From Burkholderiales bacterium (GTDB taxonomy: Bacteria; Pseudomonadota; Gammaproteobacteria; Burkholderiales; Methylophilaceae), in assembly GCA_030831475.1 (NCBI GenBank), contig JAURKY010000006.1, positions 83,174-147,173 of the forward strand: DNA of 64,000 nucleotides, read 5' to 3'. Shown here piece by piece: positions 17,888 to 28,998 of this stretch. A program made the translations under genes and the position numbers. The first letter of the stretch is position 1; each line of letters starts with the position of its first letter. Under the pieces are notes generated by a model. The model was not told where the DNA came from. It was given only the letters and a program-made list of their open reading frames with translations, and did not search any database.

Positions 17888-18933
17888 TGAAGATGGATAT
17901 TTTCAATGTCTTTAAGGATTTCATCTGACAACTGAGTTGAGTATGCTGCAACATTTTCTTTTAATTGACTAAGCTTAGTTGCGCCAAGAATTGTGCTCGT
18001 CACGAACCATTGACTCATAACAAAGCTAAGGGCCATTTGAGTTAAAGACATTTCATATTGTTGGGAGAGTTCTAAGTATTTCTCAACTGCGCCAGGCACA
18101 CCTGGTTTATTAAACCGTTTAGCATACCCTTCAAATAAGGTGACTCGGCCTTTTTCTCTTGGATTAAGTATATATTTCCCCGTCAAATGACCAAAAGCTA
18201 AGGGAGAGTAAGCAAAAAAGCCAACCTTCTCGCGAAATAAAATCTCCGTCATTCCCAATTCAGCTGCCCGATTAATTAAACTGTAACTATTTTGCACAGC
18301 ATTAATTAAAGGTAAATTTTCCGACCTTGCAACTCTCAAAAACTCCATAACACCCCATGGCCATTCATTTGATAGTGCAATGTATCTGGCTTTTCCATCA
18401 CGAATAAACTTCTGTAAGGTTTTTAATTGCTCTTCTATCGATACCCAATGAATTTGCTCGTTGTTTATAAAATCATCCTTAGGCTCAAATTTGTATTGCC
18501 CAAACATCGGCACATTCCTCTCGGGCCAATGCAGATATAAAATATCAACATAGTCTGTCTTAAGTCGCTTCAAAGATTCATCAAGAGCTTCAGTCATATT
18601 TTTTTCATCAAGCGATGTAGGTCCTCCCCTAATCCATTTCAAACTCCTTCGTGGACCTGCAATTTTTGTCGAGAGAACAATACTTTCTCGATTAATTTTT
18701 TTCAGCCAATTGCCTAGGATGGTTTCTGTTCGCGTATAGGTTTCCGCTTTTGGGGGGACAGGATAAAGCTCGGCACAATCGATGCTATTAATGCCTATGG
18801 ATAACGCATAATCTAATTGCTCAAAGGCTTCTTCTTGGTTATTTTGATCACCAAAAGTCATGGTGCCCAAAGTAATAGGAGTGACCTTTAATTCGGAGGC
18901 CCCCACATTGATGTAATCTTTTTTTTCAAACAT
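17866..18933 (-). CDS. tas: aldo/keto reductase, Tas-like
   Basis: NADP-dependent TIM-barrel oxidoreductase. The 355 residues carry the aldo/keto reductase catalytic set: Asp and Tyr in DCAELYP, Lys in STKIAGP and His in YLHWPERN. The long loop after LHWPERN and the C-terminus NPAP are characteristic of E. coli Tas. The physiological substrate is not established for the family. It is transcribed divergently from groES, with the heat-shock control region in between, and precedes bioA. Confidence 0.88.
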   Translation of the reverse strand: MFEKKDYINVGASELKVTPITLGTMTFGDQNNQEEAFEQLDYALSIGINSIDCAELYPVPPKAETYTRTETILGNWLKKINRESIVLSTKIAGPRRSLKWIRGGPTSLDEKNMTEALDESLKRLKTDYVDILYLHWPERNVPMFGQYKFEPKDDFINNEQIHWVSIEEQLKTLQKFIRDGKARYIALSNEWPWGVMEFLRVARSENLPLINAVQNSYSLINRAAELGMTEILFREKVGFFAYSPLAFGHLTGKYILNPREKGRVTLFEGYAKRFNKPGVPGAVEKYLELSQQYEMSLTQMALSFVMSQWFVTSTILGATKLSQLKENVAAYSTQLSDEILKDIENIHLQCMNPAP

Positions 18934-18978
18934 TTTTATTAAAAATCAGCCATTTATACAAAAAAAGTTTTATTTACT

Positions 18979-19007
18979 CTTGAATTTTACAGCATTCATC
19001 CCTATTA
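18979..19007 (+). promoter_or_regulatory. sigma32-like heat-shock promoter of groESL
   Basis: CTTGAA (18979-18984), a 15-base spacer, then CCCTATTA (19000-19007) match the sigma32 consensus CTTGAA / CCCCATnT closely. The CIRCE operator begins at the next base, which places it over the expected transcription start. This gives dual positive and negative heat-shock control of groESL. Confidence 0.72.
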
Positions 19008-19034
19008 TTAGCACTCTGCATCAGAGAGTGCTAA
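19008..19034. promoter_or_regulatory. CIRCE operator (HrcA binding site)
   Basis: TTAGCACTC, nine bases, GAGTGCTAA: a perfect match to the CIRCE inverted repeat, 50 bases upstream of the groES ATG. It predicts that the genome encodes the repressor HrcA, which is not in this window. Confidence 0.97.
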
Positions 19035-19084
19035 TTGAGCACTGAAAAATTATTTTAAGAATACACTACTAGGAGATTTAACAA

Positions 19085-19375
19085 ATGAAAATTCGTCCTT
19101 TACATGATCGAGTAATTGTAAAGCGTCTTGAAGAAGAACGCACCACCGCCTCTGGAATTGTGATTCCAGACAGTGCCTCTGGCGAAAAACCAGACCAAGG
19201 TGTTGTTCAAGCAGTCGGTAATGGCAAAATTTTAGAAGATGGAACTACGCGTACATTAGATGTAAAAGTTGGCGACAAGGTGCTCTTTGGCAAATATGCT
19301 GGGCAAGAAGTCAAGGTTGACGGTGATGAACTTCTCGTAATGCGCGAAGAGGACATCATGGGTATTGTTGAATAA
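19085..19375 (+). CDS. groES: co-chaperonin GroES
   Basis: Ten-kilodalton lid of the GroEL folding chamber. The 96 residues include [18 protein letters not shown], the mobile loop region ([20 protein letters not shown]) and the C-terminal [15 protein letters not shown] lies 8-13 bases before the ATG. First gene of a bicistronic operon under CIRCE control; groEL follows after 23 bases. Confidence 0.99.
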   Translation: MKIRPLHDRVIVKRLEEERTTASGIVIPDSASGEKPDQGVVQAVGNGKILEDGTTRTLDVKVGDKVLFGKYAGQEVKVDGDELLVMREEDIMGIVE

Positions 19376-19395
19376 TTTAGAGAATTGGAGAATAA

Positions 19396-21048
<1,653 letters not shown>

Positions 21049-21070
21049 ATCATAGGTTCATTCATAAATA

Positions 21071-21098
21071 AAAAAGGCCTCATAATGAGGCCTTTTTT
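21071..21098 (+). terminator. rho-independent terminator of groESL
   Basis: AAAAAGGCCTCA, then TAA, then TGAGGCCTTTTTT form a GC-centred hairpin with a U-tract, 22 bases after the groEL stop codon. Confidence 0.93.
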
Positions 21099-21100
21099 AT

Positions 21101-21136
21101 TGCTGATATCTAAGGGAGGAATTAAACATATCAGCA
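21101..21136. repeat. inverted repeat with Shine-Dalgarno-like loop
   Basis: TGCTGATAT (21101-21109) and ATATCAGCA (21128-21136) are perfect 9-base arms around an 18-base loop that contains AAGGGAGGA. No start codon follows at a usable distance. It lies between the groEL terminator and uvrD; its role is unknown. Confidence 0.5.
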
Positions 21137-21221
21137 GTTTTACGCCTATTATGACTTAATAATCATAAAAAAGTTCGTCAAAAAAATAAAAGATATTAAA
21201 AAATCATGTAGCATTATTGCC

Positions 21222-23381
21222 ATGCAAATTGCTCGTCATCAAATCAGTTTTTTACAAGATCTCAATGAAAAACAATTCGAAGCTGTAACTTTAGATAGTG
21301 GATCTGCTCTTGTTCTAGCAGGAGCTGGAAGCGGTAAAACACGGGTTCTAACCTCCCGTATCTCCTGGCTTATTCATAATCAAATTGTTGGTCCAGGTGG
21401 TCTTCTTGCTGTGACCTTTACCAATAAAGCGGCTCGTGAAATGATTACCAGAATAACAGCCCAACTCCCAATCAACACCAGAGGTATGTGGATTGGAACA
21501 TTTCATGGCTTATGCAATCGCTTTTTAAGGCTCCATCACATTGATGCAAATTTACCTGAAACTTTTCAAATCTTAGATAGCCAAGATCAATTATCTGCCA
21601 TTAAAAGGCTTATGCGTTCTATGAATGTAGATGAGGATAATTTTCCTCCACGTGAAGTTCAATATCATATTAATGGGTACAAAGAAGAAGGCTTGAGATC
21701 GAAAGTAATCAAACCTTACGATAATCACTCAAAAAAAATAATTGAAATCTATGCTGAGTATGAAAAACAATGTCAAAAAGAGGGAGTTGTGGACTTTGCA
21801 GAACTTCTTTTGCGATGCTATGAAGTACTTAGAGATAATCCTCAACTATTACATCATTATCAAGAGAGGTTTAGTCACCTTTTAATTGATGAGTTCCAAG
21901 ATACCAGTGAACTTCAATATAAGTGGATCAAGCTTCTAGCAGGAGACAAAAATCAAGTGTTTGCTGTAGGTGATGACGATCAATCGATCTACAGCTTCCG
22001 TGGTGCACGAGTAGGTAACATGAAGGATCTACAAAAAGATTTTAAGATCAAGGATGTTATTAAGCTTGAACAAAATTATAGATCGAAAAATAATATTCTT
22101 AATGCCGCTAATGCAATTATTAGTAATAATGAGGATCGTTTAGGAAAAAATTTATGGACTGACTTAGGTCATGGTGATCCTATTCGCCAATACGTCGCGA
22201 TCAGCGATCTTGATGAAGCTAATTTTATTATTGATGAGGTAAAACAACTTCATCGTTCAGGGCTAAATTATTCCCAAATAGCAATTCTTTACCGAAGTAA
22301 CGCTCAATCAAGAGTCATTGAACATGCGATTGTTTCAAACAATATTCCATACCGTGTCTACGGTGGGTTAAGGTTCTTTGAGCGTGCAGAGGTCAAACAT
22401 GCACTTGCTTACCTAAGGCTCATTTCAAATAAAAGCGACGATAATGCATTACTTAGAATTATTAATTTTCCTGCACGAGGTATAGGTTCAAAATCATTAG
22501 AAAAATTACAAGATGAAGCTAAGCTCAAAAATGTTTCTCTTTGGGAAGCAGCAAATGCAAGTCCACAAAACACTTCTAACCTTAAAAAAGGTATTCCATA
22601 TTTTGTTGAGTTAATAAAAACGATTGAGGATGAAATTCATGGGCTCACCATTGCTGAGTCGATTGACATCATTAACGAAAGATCAGGCTTGTTACAACAT
22701 TATCAAAATGACAAAGATGGTTTAGACAGAATATCAAACCTACAAGAGCTTGTATCTGCAGCGGTAACATTTGCTGACAGCTCAGAAATCGACAATGCAT
22801 CCCTTAATCTCGTCGAGTTTTTAAATTACACCTCGTTAGAGAGTGGTGAATTGCAAGCATCCTCAGATCAGGATGCCCTTCAACTTATGACGATTCACTC
22901 TGCAAAAGGCCTAGAATTTGAAACTGTCTTTATTACAGGTTTAGAGGATGGCTTATGTCCTCACGAGCAAAGTATGTCCGAGCCCAATGGGCTTGAGGAG
23001 GAAAGAAGGTTAATGTACGTTGCCGTTACAAGGGCCAAAATAAAACTGTATCTAACACTTTCTCAATCAAGAATGTTGCATGGTCAAACGCAATATAATA
23101 TTCCATCAAGATTTTTGGATGAAATTCCAGAGGAACTTGTTAAAGCGCTCAATACTGCTAAAAGACAGGATGTCCTGACTCAGCCTATTCGCAACTTCAT
23201 GCCAACTTCGAATACAAGCTATCCATGGAAAATTGGCACGAACCTTAATCATCCAAAATTTGGTAATGGAGTAGTGACAGGTTATGAAGGTGAACAACAT
23301 GATTTAAGAATACAAGTTAAATTTTCGAGCCATGGCATTAAATGGCTAGCCCTTGAATATGCAAAATTAACTGAAATTTAA
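21222..23381 (+). CDS. uvrD: ATP-dependent DNA helicase UvrD/Rep family
   Basis: Superfamily 1A 3'-5' helicase of nucleotide-excision and mismatch repair. The 719 residues contain Walker A (AGAGSGKT, about 34-41), motif Ia (AVTFTNKAAREM), Walker B (LLIDEFQDTS), motif III (DDDQSIYSFRGA), motif V (TIHSAKGLEFE) and motif VI (EEERRLMYVAVTRAK). The C-terminus ends in a Tudor-like segment (FGNGVVTGYEG) as in UvrD. No LexA-type site is visible upstream. The frame runs to within 2 bases of the convergent next gene. Confidence 0.94.
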   Translation: MQIARHQISFLQDLNEKQFEAVTLDSGSALVLAGAGSGKTRVLTSRISWLIHNQIVGPGGLLAVTFTNKAAREMITRITAQLPINTRGMWIGTFHGLCNRFLRLHHIDANLPETFQILDSQDQLSAIKRLMRSMNVDEDNFPPREVQYHINGYKEEGLRSKVIKPYDNHSKKIIEIYAEYEKQCQKEGVVDFAELLLRCYEVLRDNPQLLHHYQERFSHLLIDEFQDTSELQYKWIKLLAGDKNQVFAVGDDDQSIYSFRGARVGNMKDLQKDFKIKDVIKLEQNYRSKNNILNAANAIISNNEDRLGKNLWTDLGHGDPIRQYVAISDLDEANFIIDEVKQLHRSGLNYSQIAILYRSNAQSRVIEHAIVSNNIPYRVYGGLRFFERAEVKHALAYLRLISNKSDDNALLRIINFPARGIGSKSLEKLQDEAKLKNVSLWEAANASPQNTSNLKKGIPYFVELIKTIEDEIHGLTIAESIDIINERSGLLQHYQNDKDGLDRISNLQELVSAAVTFADSSEIDNASLNLVEFLNYTSLESGELQASSDQDALQLMTIHSAKGLEFETVFITGLEDGLCPHEQSMSEPNGLEEERRLMYVAVTRAKIKLYLTLSQSRMLHGQTQYNIPSRFLDEIPEELVKALNTAKRQDVLTQPIRNFMPTSNTSYPWKIGTNLNHPKFGNGVVTGYEGEQHDLRIQVKFSSHGIKWLALEYAKLTEI

Positions 23382-23382
23382 A

Positions 23383-24135
23383 TCATTTAAAGATAGTTTT
23401 GTAAGTAATGCCTTGGAAAGCAAAAGTAAGAGCAAAATAAATTGTAACCAATATTAAAATAAAAAAGCTTGATAGGAACGATGACAAGCTTAACGACAAA
23501 AAGCTCATTGAGGATGTAATAAAACTCACAATAAAAATTACTAGCAAAAAGATACTAATAAAAAAGAGCCAAGATAACAATAATGGGATTAAATAAATCA
23601 AGCATGCAGCAAAACTCGATTTAATTGACTTTAAAAAATTGTAATTTTTGAAAACAATCAGTAATGGCGCAAACCATGTCAACATAATAAATGGAATGGT
23701 AGCCAATAAAATTTTAATGAGAATCGGACTTATTAGGTTAAAGGAAATCTTCTCTAATTCTGATGATTTAGTTAGCTCAATAATTCTTGTCATATCCGCA
23801 CTCAACCATGCGCTCAAAAAAATGGTGTACGCAATAGATAGAATGCCCACAAAAATTAAATGTGAAAGTTTTTGCCTTAATAAATTAAATAGCATTTTTA
23901 TATCAAGTGCCTGGCCATTTAATTTGCTAAGATAATTACCTACAATTAGTATGGTGACAAAAGGCCATAGGATGATAAGCAAAGGACTTAATACATTAAG
24001 CCCAGGTGTGGCAGGTACAAACATATAAAACATTAGATAAAACATTCCTGCCAAAAGCGAAAAACGAATATGTCGCTTTAAAAGACTAAAACTTTCATAA
24101 ATCCATTGATAGGTTTGATTTATATTCTTTTTCAT
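23383..24135 (-). CDS. BPSS1780-like integral membrane protein
   Basis: A 250-residue hydrophobic protein with five to six predicted membrane helices and a WIYESFSLLKRH start that resembles the BPSS1780 family seen in betaproteobacteria. It overlaps the thrB stop by 4 bases. The thrB-polA neighbourhood is the usual setting of that family, which supports the call more than any motif. No function is known. The mid-region between helices carries SADMTRIIELTKSSELEK, probably a soluble loop. Confidence 0.7.
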   Translation of the reverse strand: MKKNINQTYQWIYESFSLLKRHIRFSLLAGMFYLMFYMFVPATPGLNVLSPLLIILWPFVTILIVGNYLSKLNGQALDIKMLFNLLRQKLSHLIFVGILSIAYTIFLSAWLSADMTRIIELTKSSELEKISFNLISPILIKILLATIPFIMLTWFAPLLIVFKNYNFLKSIKSSFAACLIYLIPLLLSWLFFISIFLLVIFIVSFITSSMSFLSLSLSSFLSSFFILILVTIYFALTFAFQGITYKTIFK

Positions 24136-25055
24136 TGAGATGCCTGATGATAAATTAATAGCTGCTTAAATACATCAGGGGGCTTGATATTGGTCAATTC
24201 CCCTTCTTTAGCATTATAAAAGTCAAAAAGGCGTGATAGAAAAAATCTCATTGCAGCAAACCTCAGCGCACAATTTAAGTGCTCACACTCAGTCGGCTCA
24301 AGCTCTCTGATTGACTCATAACCATCAATTAGGGACAAAAATTTTTCATGATCAAAAGAATTTTGATGGCAACACCAATCATTCGCAGTAATCGCAATAT
24401 CTAAAATAAAAATATCATGACAGGCATAATAAAAATCAATGATGCCGGCAATTTGATTATCTTTAAATAATACATTGTCTCTAAAAAGGTCAGCGTGAAT
24501 GATGCCAGAAGGTAATCCCTCAAGCGAATTTTCCTCTAAAAAATTTAATTCAGTTTTTATTAAATTTCTTTCATCCTGAGTTAAATGCTTAATAATATTG
24601 CTAAAGGTTTTATTCATCCACATCAGGCTACGAGGATTTTTTTGATAATCTAAGAAAGTTTTGGATGCCATATGGATCTTAGCTAAAGCCACCCCTATTT
24701 CAAAGCAAGCATTACTATCAACATCTTGAATTTCTTGTCCTTTAATGAATGAAACAAGCAGTGAAGGTTTTCTATTTAATTCGCCAATAAGTTTTTGATC
24801 CATCATTGCAACAGGACAAGGGCAGGCAATGCCTTCATGAGATAAGTGAGCCATCAAATCAACATAGAAATTAAGTTCATTTTGATGTGCATGTTCAAAA
24901 ATAGTTAATATATAATTGTCATCTTTTGTAACGACTAAATAATTCGAATTTGTTACCCCAGAAGATATGCCCTTATAGTCAATAAGGTCACTTAGATCAT
25001 ACTGCTTAAGATAATTTACGAGGTCTTCACGCTCAACTGAAGTGTAAACTGCCAT
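24132..25055 (-). CDS. thrB: homoserine kinase (choline-kinase-like ThrB)
   Basis: Phosphorylates L-homoserine in threonine synthesis. The 307-residue protein has the aminoglycoside-phosphotransferase fold of the ThrB2 type, not the GHMP fold of E. coli ThrB. Landmarks are AVYTSVEREDLVNYLKQYD, ISSGVTNSNY, the catalytic loop HADLFRDNVLF and the Mg-binding GIIDFYYACHD. It lies between the DUF2782 gene and the membrane protein gene, the usual betaproteobacterial order. Confidence 0.93.
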   Translation of the reverse strand: MAVYTSVEREDLVNYLKQYDLSDLIDYKGISSGVTNSNYLVVTKDDNYILTIFEHAHQNELNFYVDLMAHLSHEGIACPCPVAMMDQKLIGELNRKPSLLVSFIKGQEIQDVDSNACFEIGVALAKIHMASKTFLDYQKNPRSLMWMNKTFSNIIKHLTQDERNLIKTELNFLEENSLEGLPSGIIHADLFRDNVLFKDNQIAGIIDFYYACHDIFILDIAITANDWCCHQNSFDHEKFLSLIDGYESIRELEPTECEHLNCALRFAAMRFFLSRLFDFYNAKEGELTNIKPPDVFKQLLIYHQASQ

Positions 25056-25069
25056 AAATTAGTGAATAA

Positions 25070-25414
25070 CTAAAAGGTAAACAGAACCCACTGAGGCACA
25101 TTCATTGGGGCGGTTGGGTCATCATACCTTACCCAGTCAGCCTCAACATTACTTTTATACAAGTAATATGAGGGTGCATTTTTTGGGGAAACTTTGATCA
25201 TATAAAGTTGACCATTAACTCTATACTCTTCAACAAACTTTTCCTCATCTTTCCTAATTGTAACCTCAGGCTCATTGATATAATCAGAGTCAACAATCGA
25301 TGGAGGGGGATGAATTTCTTCGAAAACTTCCCTATCCTCTGCATACAAATTTAAGCTAATCATTAATGATGAAATGATTATAAAAAAGCTTTCTAATCTA
25401 AAAATAGTTTTCAT
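25070..25414 (-). CDS. DUF2782 family exported protein
   Basis: A 114-residue protein with a signal peptide (to about residue 25, ...LNLYAE) and a small C-terminal domain with EVTIRKDEEKFVEEYRVNG, then YMIKVSPKNAPSYYL, which I recognise as DUF2782. The family has no assigned function and is repeatedly found beside thrB and polA. It is transcribed divergently from polA and lies 14 bases before thrB. Confidence 0.85.
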   Translation of the reverse strand: MKTIFRLESFFIIISSLMISLNLYAEDREVFEEIHPPPSIVDSDYINEPEVTIRKDEEKFVEEYRVNGQLYMIKVSPKNAPSYYLYKSNVEADWVRYDDPTAPMNVPQWVLFTF

Positions 25415-25471
25415 GCAGATAATTCTATCAAAATAAACATCTTACAAGTAAGCATTTAAATAAAAAACTTT

Positions 25472-25477
25472 TATAAT
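25472..25477 (+). promoter_or_regulatory. candidate -10 element of polA
   Basis: A perfect TATAAT lies 6 bases upstream of the polA ATG at 25484. The -35 at 17-bp spacing would be TAAGCA, which is weak. If used, the transcript would start at or next to the start codon. Confidence 0.4.
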
Positions 25478-25483
25478 GAATTT

Positions 25484-28195
25484 ATGAAGAAAATTTTATT
25501 GGTTGATGGCTCATCATATCTTTACAGGGCATTTCATGCGATGCCTGACTTCAGAAATAAAGAAAATGAGCCGACAGGCGTCATTTATGGTGTGCTCAAT
25601 ATGCTAAGACATATTCATAGCAAATACCCCTCCGATTACAGTGTTTGTGTATTTGACGCTAAAGGTAAAACCTTTAGAAGTGATATATATAAAGATTACA
25701 AGGCTACTCGACCCAAAATGCCTGAAGAACTCGCATGTCAAATTGAGCCTCTATTGGAGGCAATTGACGCGATGGGTTGGCCCATCATTATTCATCAAGG
25801 TGTCGAGGCCGATGATGTGATAGGCACACTGGCTAAAAAAGCAAATCATGATAATTTACAAGTCACTATCTCAACAGGTGACAAAGATCTGGCACAACTT
25901 GTGAACCCCAAAACTACCCTTGTGAACACGATGAATGATGAGACCCTCGATGTGGATGGAGTTAGAAATAAATTTGGAGTACCCCCAGAAAAAATAATTG
26001 ACTACTTAACCATCATCGGAGACAAGGTCGATAACATTCCCGGTGTTGAAAAAGTGGGTCCTAAAACTGCCCTTAAATGGCTAGAGGAATTTGATAGTCT
26101 GGATGAAATCATCAGCAATGCTCATAATTTTTCTGGGGCTGTTGGTGAAAACCTTAGAAAGGTTACTGATTGGCTCCCCACGGCTAAGGATTTAATCACA
26201 ATAAAAACAGATGTCGATATCGCTTGCGATTGGTCAGACTTTGCTAAAAAACCTTCGGATGAAAAGAAATTAATTGAATTATATAAGCGCTTTAATTTTT
26301 CCAGTTGGCTCAAGGATTTAAATGGTAATTCAAGAAAACATGACGAGGAGCTTGAGCCCAAAAAATTACTGGCAACCACATTTAAAAATTTACAGAATTA
26401 TCAGCCTATCCAAACAGAACAAAAACTCCAAGAGTGTATCAATGAAATTAAAAAAGTAGGCTTTGTATGCATAGACACTGAAACAGACTCACTTGATTTT
26501 ATGCAGGCAAATCTTGTAGGCATCTCAGTATCTTTAAACCCAGGGGTTGCTTTTTATATTCCTATTGGCCATCAAAACTCATCTGAAAATCAACTGGCTA
26601 TCGCCTACGTTCTAAAAAATTTAAAGCCAATTTTAGAGGACGAAAATATAAAAAAGATTGGTCAAAACATCAAATATGATGCCCATATTTTTTTAAACTA
26701 CGATATTTCACTGCAAGGTATTGCAGACGATACAATGCTTCAAAGTTATGTATTAGAGAGTCATCAAAGTCATGGCATGGATAAATTAAGTAAAAAATAT
26801 CTTAATCATGAATGTGTAAGCTATGAATCATTAGTTGGAAAAGGAGTTAACCAAATAACCTTTGACCAAGTCAATTTATCGGATGCGATTCATTATGCAG
26901 CAGAGGATGCTGATGTAACATTACAACTTCATAATCACCTCTCAGGTTTACTTAAAGATAATGAAAAGCTAAACCAAATTTATTCAACATTTGAAATACC
27001 CGCTATGAAAGTGTTATTGAAAATGGAAAGAAATGGTGTTTTAATTGATGCTAATACACTCCACAAACAAAGCCATGACATTGGCCAAAAACTTGTTCAT
27101 CTTGAAAATCAGGCTTATGAAATTGCCGAGCAACCATTTAACTTATCCTCCCCAAAACAATTACAAGAAATTTTATTTGAAAAGCTTGGCATTAAACCGC
27201 TGAAAAAAACACCGACAGGCGCCGCATCAACCAGTGAAGATGTTTTACAAGAGCTGGCTGAAAATTACCCTCTACCTAAAATTATTTTAGAACACAGAGG
27301 TTTATCAAAACTCAAGTCAACTTATACAGATAAGTTACCTAGAATGATCAATGTCAATACAGGTCGAGTTCATACCAGTTATAATCAAGCGGTTGCAATT
27401 ACCGGTCGACTCGCAAGTTCAGAGCCTAATCTACAAAATATTCCCATTCGTACGCAAGAGGGAAGAAAAGTGCGTGAGGCTTTTATTGCAAACAAAGATC
27501 ATAAAATCATGTCAGCTGACTACTCCCAAATTGAATTAAGAATCATGGCTCATTTATCTCAAGACGAAGGCTTAATAAATGCTTTCAAAAATAACGAAGA
27601 TATTCATAAAATCACAGCCTCAGAGATATTTAACACCAAGCTTGATACCGTGACATCCGAACAAAGGAGGTATGCCAAAGTCATTAATTTTGGATTAATT
27701 TATGGCATGGGTGTCTATGGCTTAGCTCGAAATCTAAATATAGATCGAATGGCTGCTCAAAATTATATTGAAAAATACTTTTCAAAATATCCTGGGGTAA
27801 AACAATACATGGACGAAGCTAAGAAATTTGCAAAATTTAATGGTTACGTTGAAACATTTTTTGGTCGTCGTCTATGGACGCCTGAAATCAATGGTGGCAA
27901 TGGAATGCGCAGAGCAGCCGCTGAAAGGGCTGCAATTAATGGTCCAATGCAAGGCACTGCGGCGGACCTTATTAAGCTTGCAATGATAAAAGTGGATGAT
28001 TGGCTCACAAACAATAATGGCTTGCAAGGCAAGATGATCATGCAAGTTCATGATGAACTTGTATTTGAAGTGCCTAATCAAGAGGTTGAAACATTTAAGG
28101 AAATGGTGCCAAAACTCATGAATTCTGTTGCATCGCTCGATGTTCCATTGGTTACTGATATAGGTCAAGGTGATAATTGGGAGCAAGCACATTGA
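25484..28195 (+). CDS. polA: DNA polymerase I
   Basis: Replication and repair polymerase that removes Okazaki primers. The 903 residues contain all three domains: 5' nuclease (YRAFHAMPDF, EADDVIGTLA, DKVDNIPGV; about 1-290), 3'-5' exonuclease (CIDTETDSLD, near 330, with the acidic DTE intact; KYDAHIF and DADVTLQL follow), and the family A polymerase (SADYSQIELRIMAHLS, RRYAKVINFGLIYGM, QVHDELVFEV). Both nuclease active sites look complete. The final bases overlap the next gene's TTG start as TTGA. Confidence 0.98.
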   Translation: MKKILLVDGSSYLYRAFHAMPDFRNKENEPTGVIYGVLNMLRHIHSKYPSDYSVCVFDAKGKTFRSDIYKDYKATRPKMPEELACQIEPLLEAIDAMGWPIIIHQGVEADDVIGTLAKKANHDNLQVTISTGDKDLAQLVNPKTTLVNTMNDETLDVDGVRNKFGVPPEKIIDYLTIIGDKVDNIPGVEKVGPKTALKWLEEFDSLDEIISNAHNFSGAVGENLRKVTDWLPTAKDLITIKTDVDIACDWSDFAKKPSDEKKLIELYKRFNFSSWLKDLNGNSRKHDEELEPKKLLATTFKNLQNYQPIQTEQKLQECINEIKKVGFVCIDTETDSLDFMQANLVGISVSLNPGVAFYIPIGHQNSSENQLAIAYVLKNLKPILEDENIKKIGQNIKYDAHIFLNYDISLQGIADDTMLQSYVLESHQSHGMDKLSKKYLNHECVSYESLVGKGVNQITFDQVNLSDAIHYAAEDADVTLQLHNHLSGLLKDNEKLNQIYSTFEIPAMKVLLKMERNGVLIDANTLHKQSHDIGQKLVHLENQAYEIAEQPFNLSSPKQLQEILFEKLGIKPLKKTPTGAASTSEDVLQELAENYPLPKIILEHRGLSKLKSTYTDKLPRMINVNTGRVHTSYNQAVAITGRLASSEPNLQNIPIRTQEGRKVREAFIANKDHKIMSADYSQIELRIMAHLSQDEGLINAFKNNEDIHKITASEIFNTKLDTVTSEQRRYAKVINFGLIYGMGVYGLARNLNIDRMAAQNYIEKYFSKYPGVKQYMDEAKKFAKFNGYVETFFGRRLWTPEINGGNGMRRAAAERAAINGPMQGTAADLIKLAMIKVDDWLTNNNGLQGKMIMQVHDELVFEVPNQEVETFKEMVPKLMNSVASLDVPLVTDIGQGDNWEQAH

Positions 28196-28935
28196 TCCTA
28201 AAACCCATTCACGCATTAATTATTGGAGATGAAATACTCTCTGGCAAACGTCAAGATAAACACTTAACTTATTTAATAAATACACTTAAGAAATTTGATT
28301 TTATGCTTGCCGGAGCAAATTATGTGGGGGACTCAGAAGAGGATATTAAGCAATGTATCTTTAATAAAAAAGACTGCATATTATTTAGCTTTGGGGGCAT
28401 TGGTGCTACTCCCGATGATCGAACTCGGCAAGCAGCTGCAAGTGCAAATAATATTGCTATTGAAAGACATCCTGAGGCCATTGCATTAATTGAAAAACAA
28501 TTTGGTAAAGACGCTTATCCAAAACGCATTTTGATGGGAGAGCTTCCTAAAAATGCCAAATTAATACCTAACACAATCAATAACATTCCAGGGTTTTCTT
28601 TGCATGACCATCATTTTATGCCAGGCTTTCCTGAAATGGCATGGCCCATGATTGAATGGGTCATCAATCATTATTATTTAGAATTTTCTAAAGAAAAAAC
28701 GACGGATGATCAATCATTGTGGATCGATGATCGAAGTGAAAGCACACTGATTGATCTTATGCGATCCATTGAGAAACAATTTACTGATGTTCGAATATAT
28801 AGCCTTCCCAAGCTCTCACCTAACAAAACATTAGAATTTGGTATTAAAGGCGATAAACAACAAGTCAAAAACGCCATGCTCTTCTTAAAAAACTTCCTCT
28901 CAGATGAAAAAATATCTTGGCGAGAAAATAAATAA
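28192..28935 (+). CDS. MoaB/Mog-fold (CinA N-terminal-like) protein
   Basis: A molybdopterin-binding-fold protein of 247 residues. I choose the TTG at 28192, which overlaps the polA stop (TTGA), over an in-frame TTG at 28177, because GGGAG lies 8 bases upstream. The product then starts MILKPIHALIIGDEILSGKR, matching the family. FSFGGIGATPDDRTRQAAA is the fold's signature loop. It lacks the CinA C-terminal deamidase domain. The physiological role of these single-domain proteins is unclear. Confidence 0.85.
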   Translation: MILKPIHALIIGDEILSGKRQDKHLTYLINTLKKFDFMLAGANYVGDSEEDIKQCIFNKKDCILFSFGGIGATPDDRTRQAAASANNIAIERHPEAIALIEKQFGKDAYPKRILMGELPKNAKLIPNTINNIPGFSLHDHHFMPGFPEMAWPMIEWVINHYYLEFSKEKTTDDQSLWIDDRSESTLIDLMRSIEKQFTDVRIYSLPKLSPNKTLEFGIKGDKQQVKNAMLFLKNFLSDEKISWRENK

Positions 28936-28998
28936 AATTTAAGCTTTGCTCATTGCCTGATTGATTATAAAATAAGCACTTTTCTCACAGAATTATTT

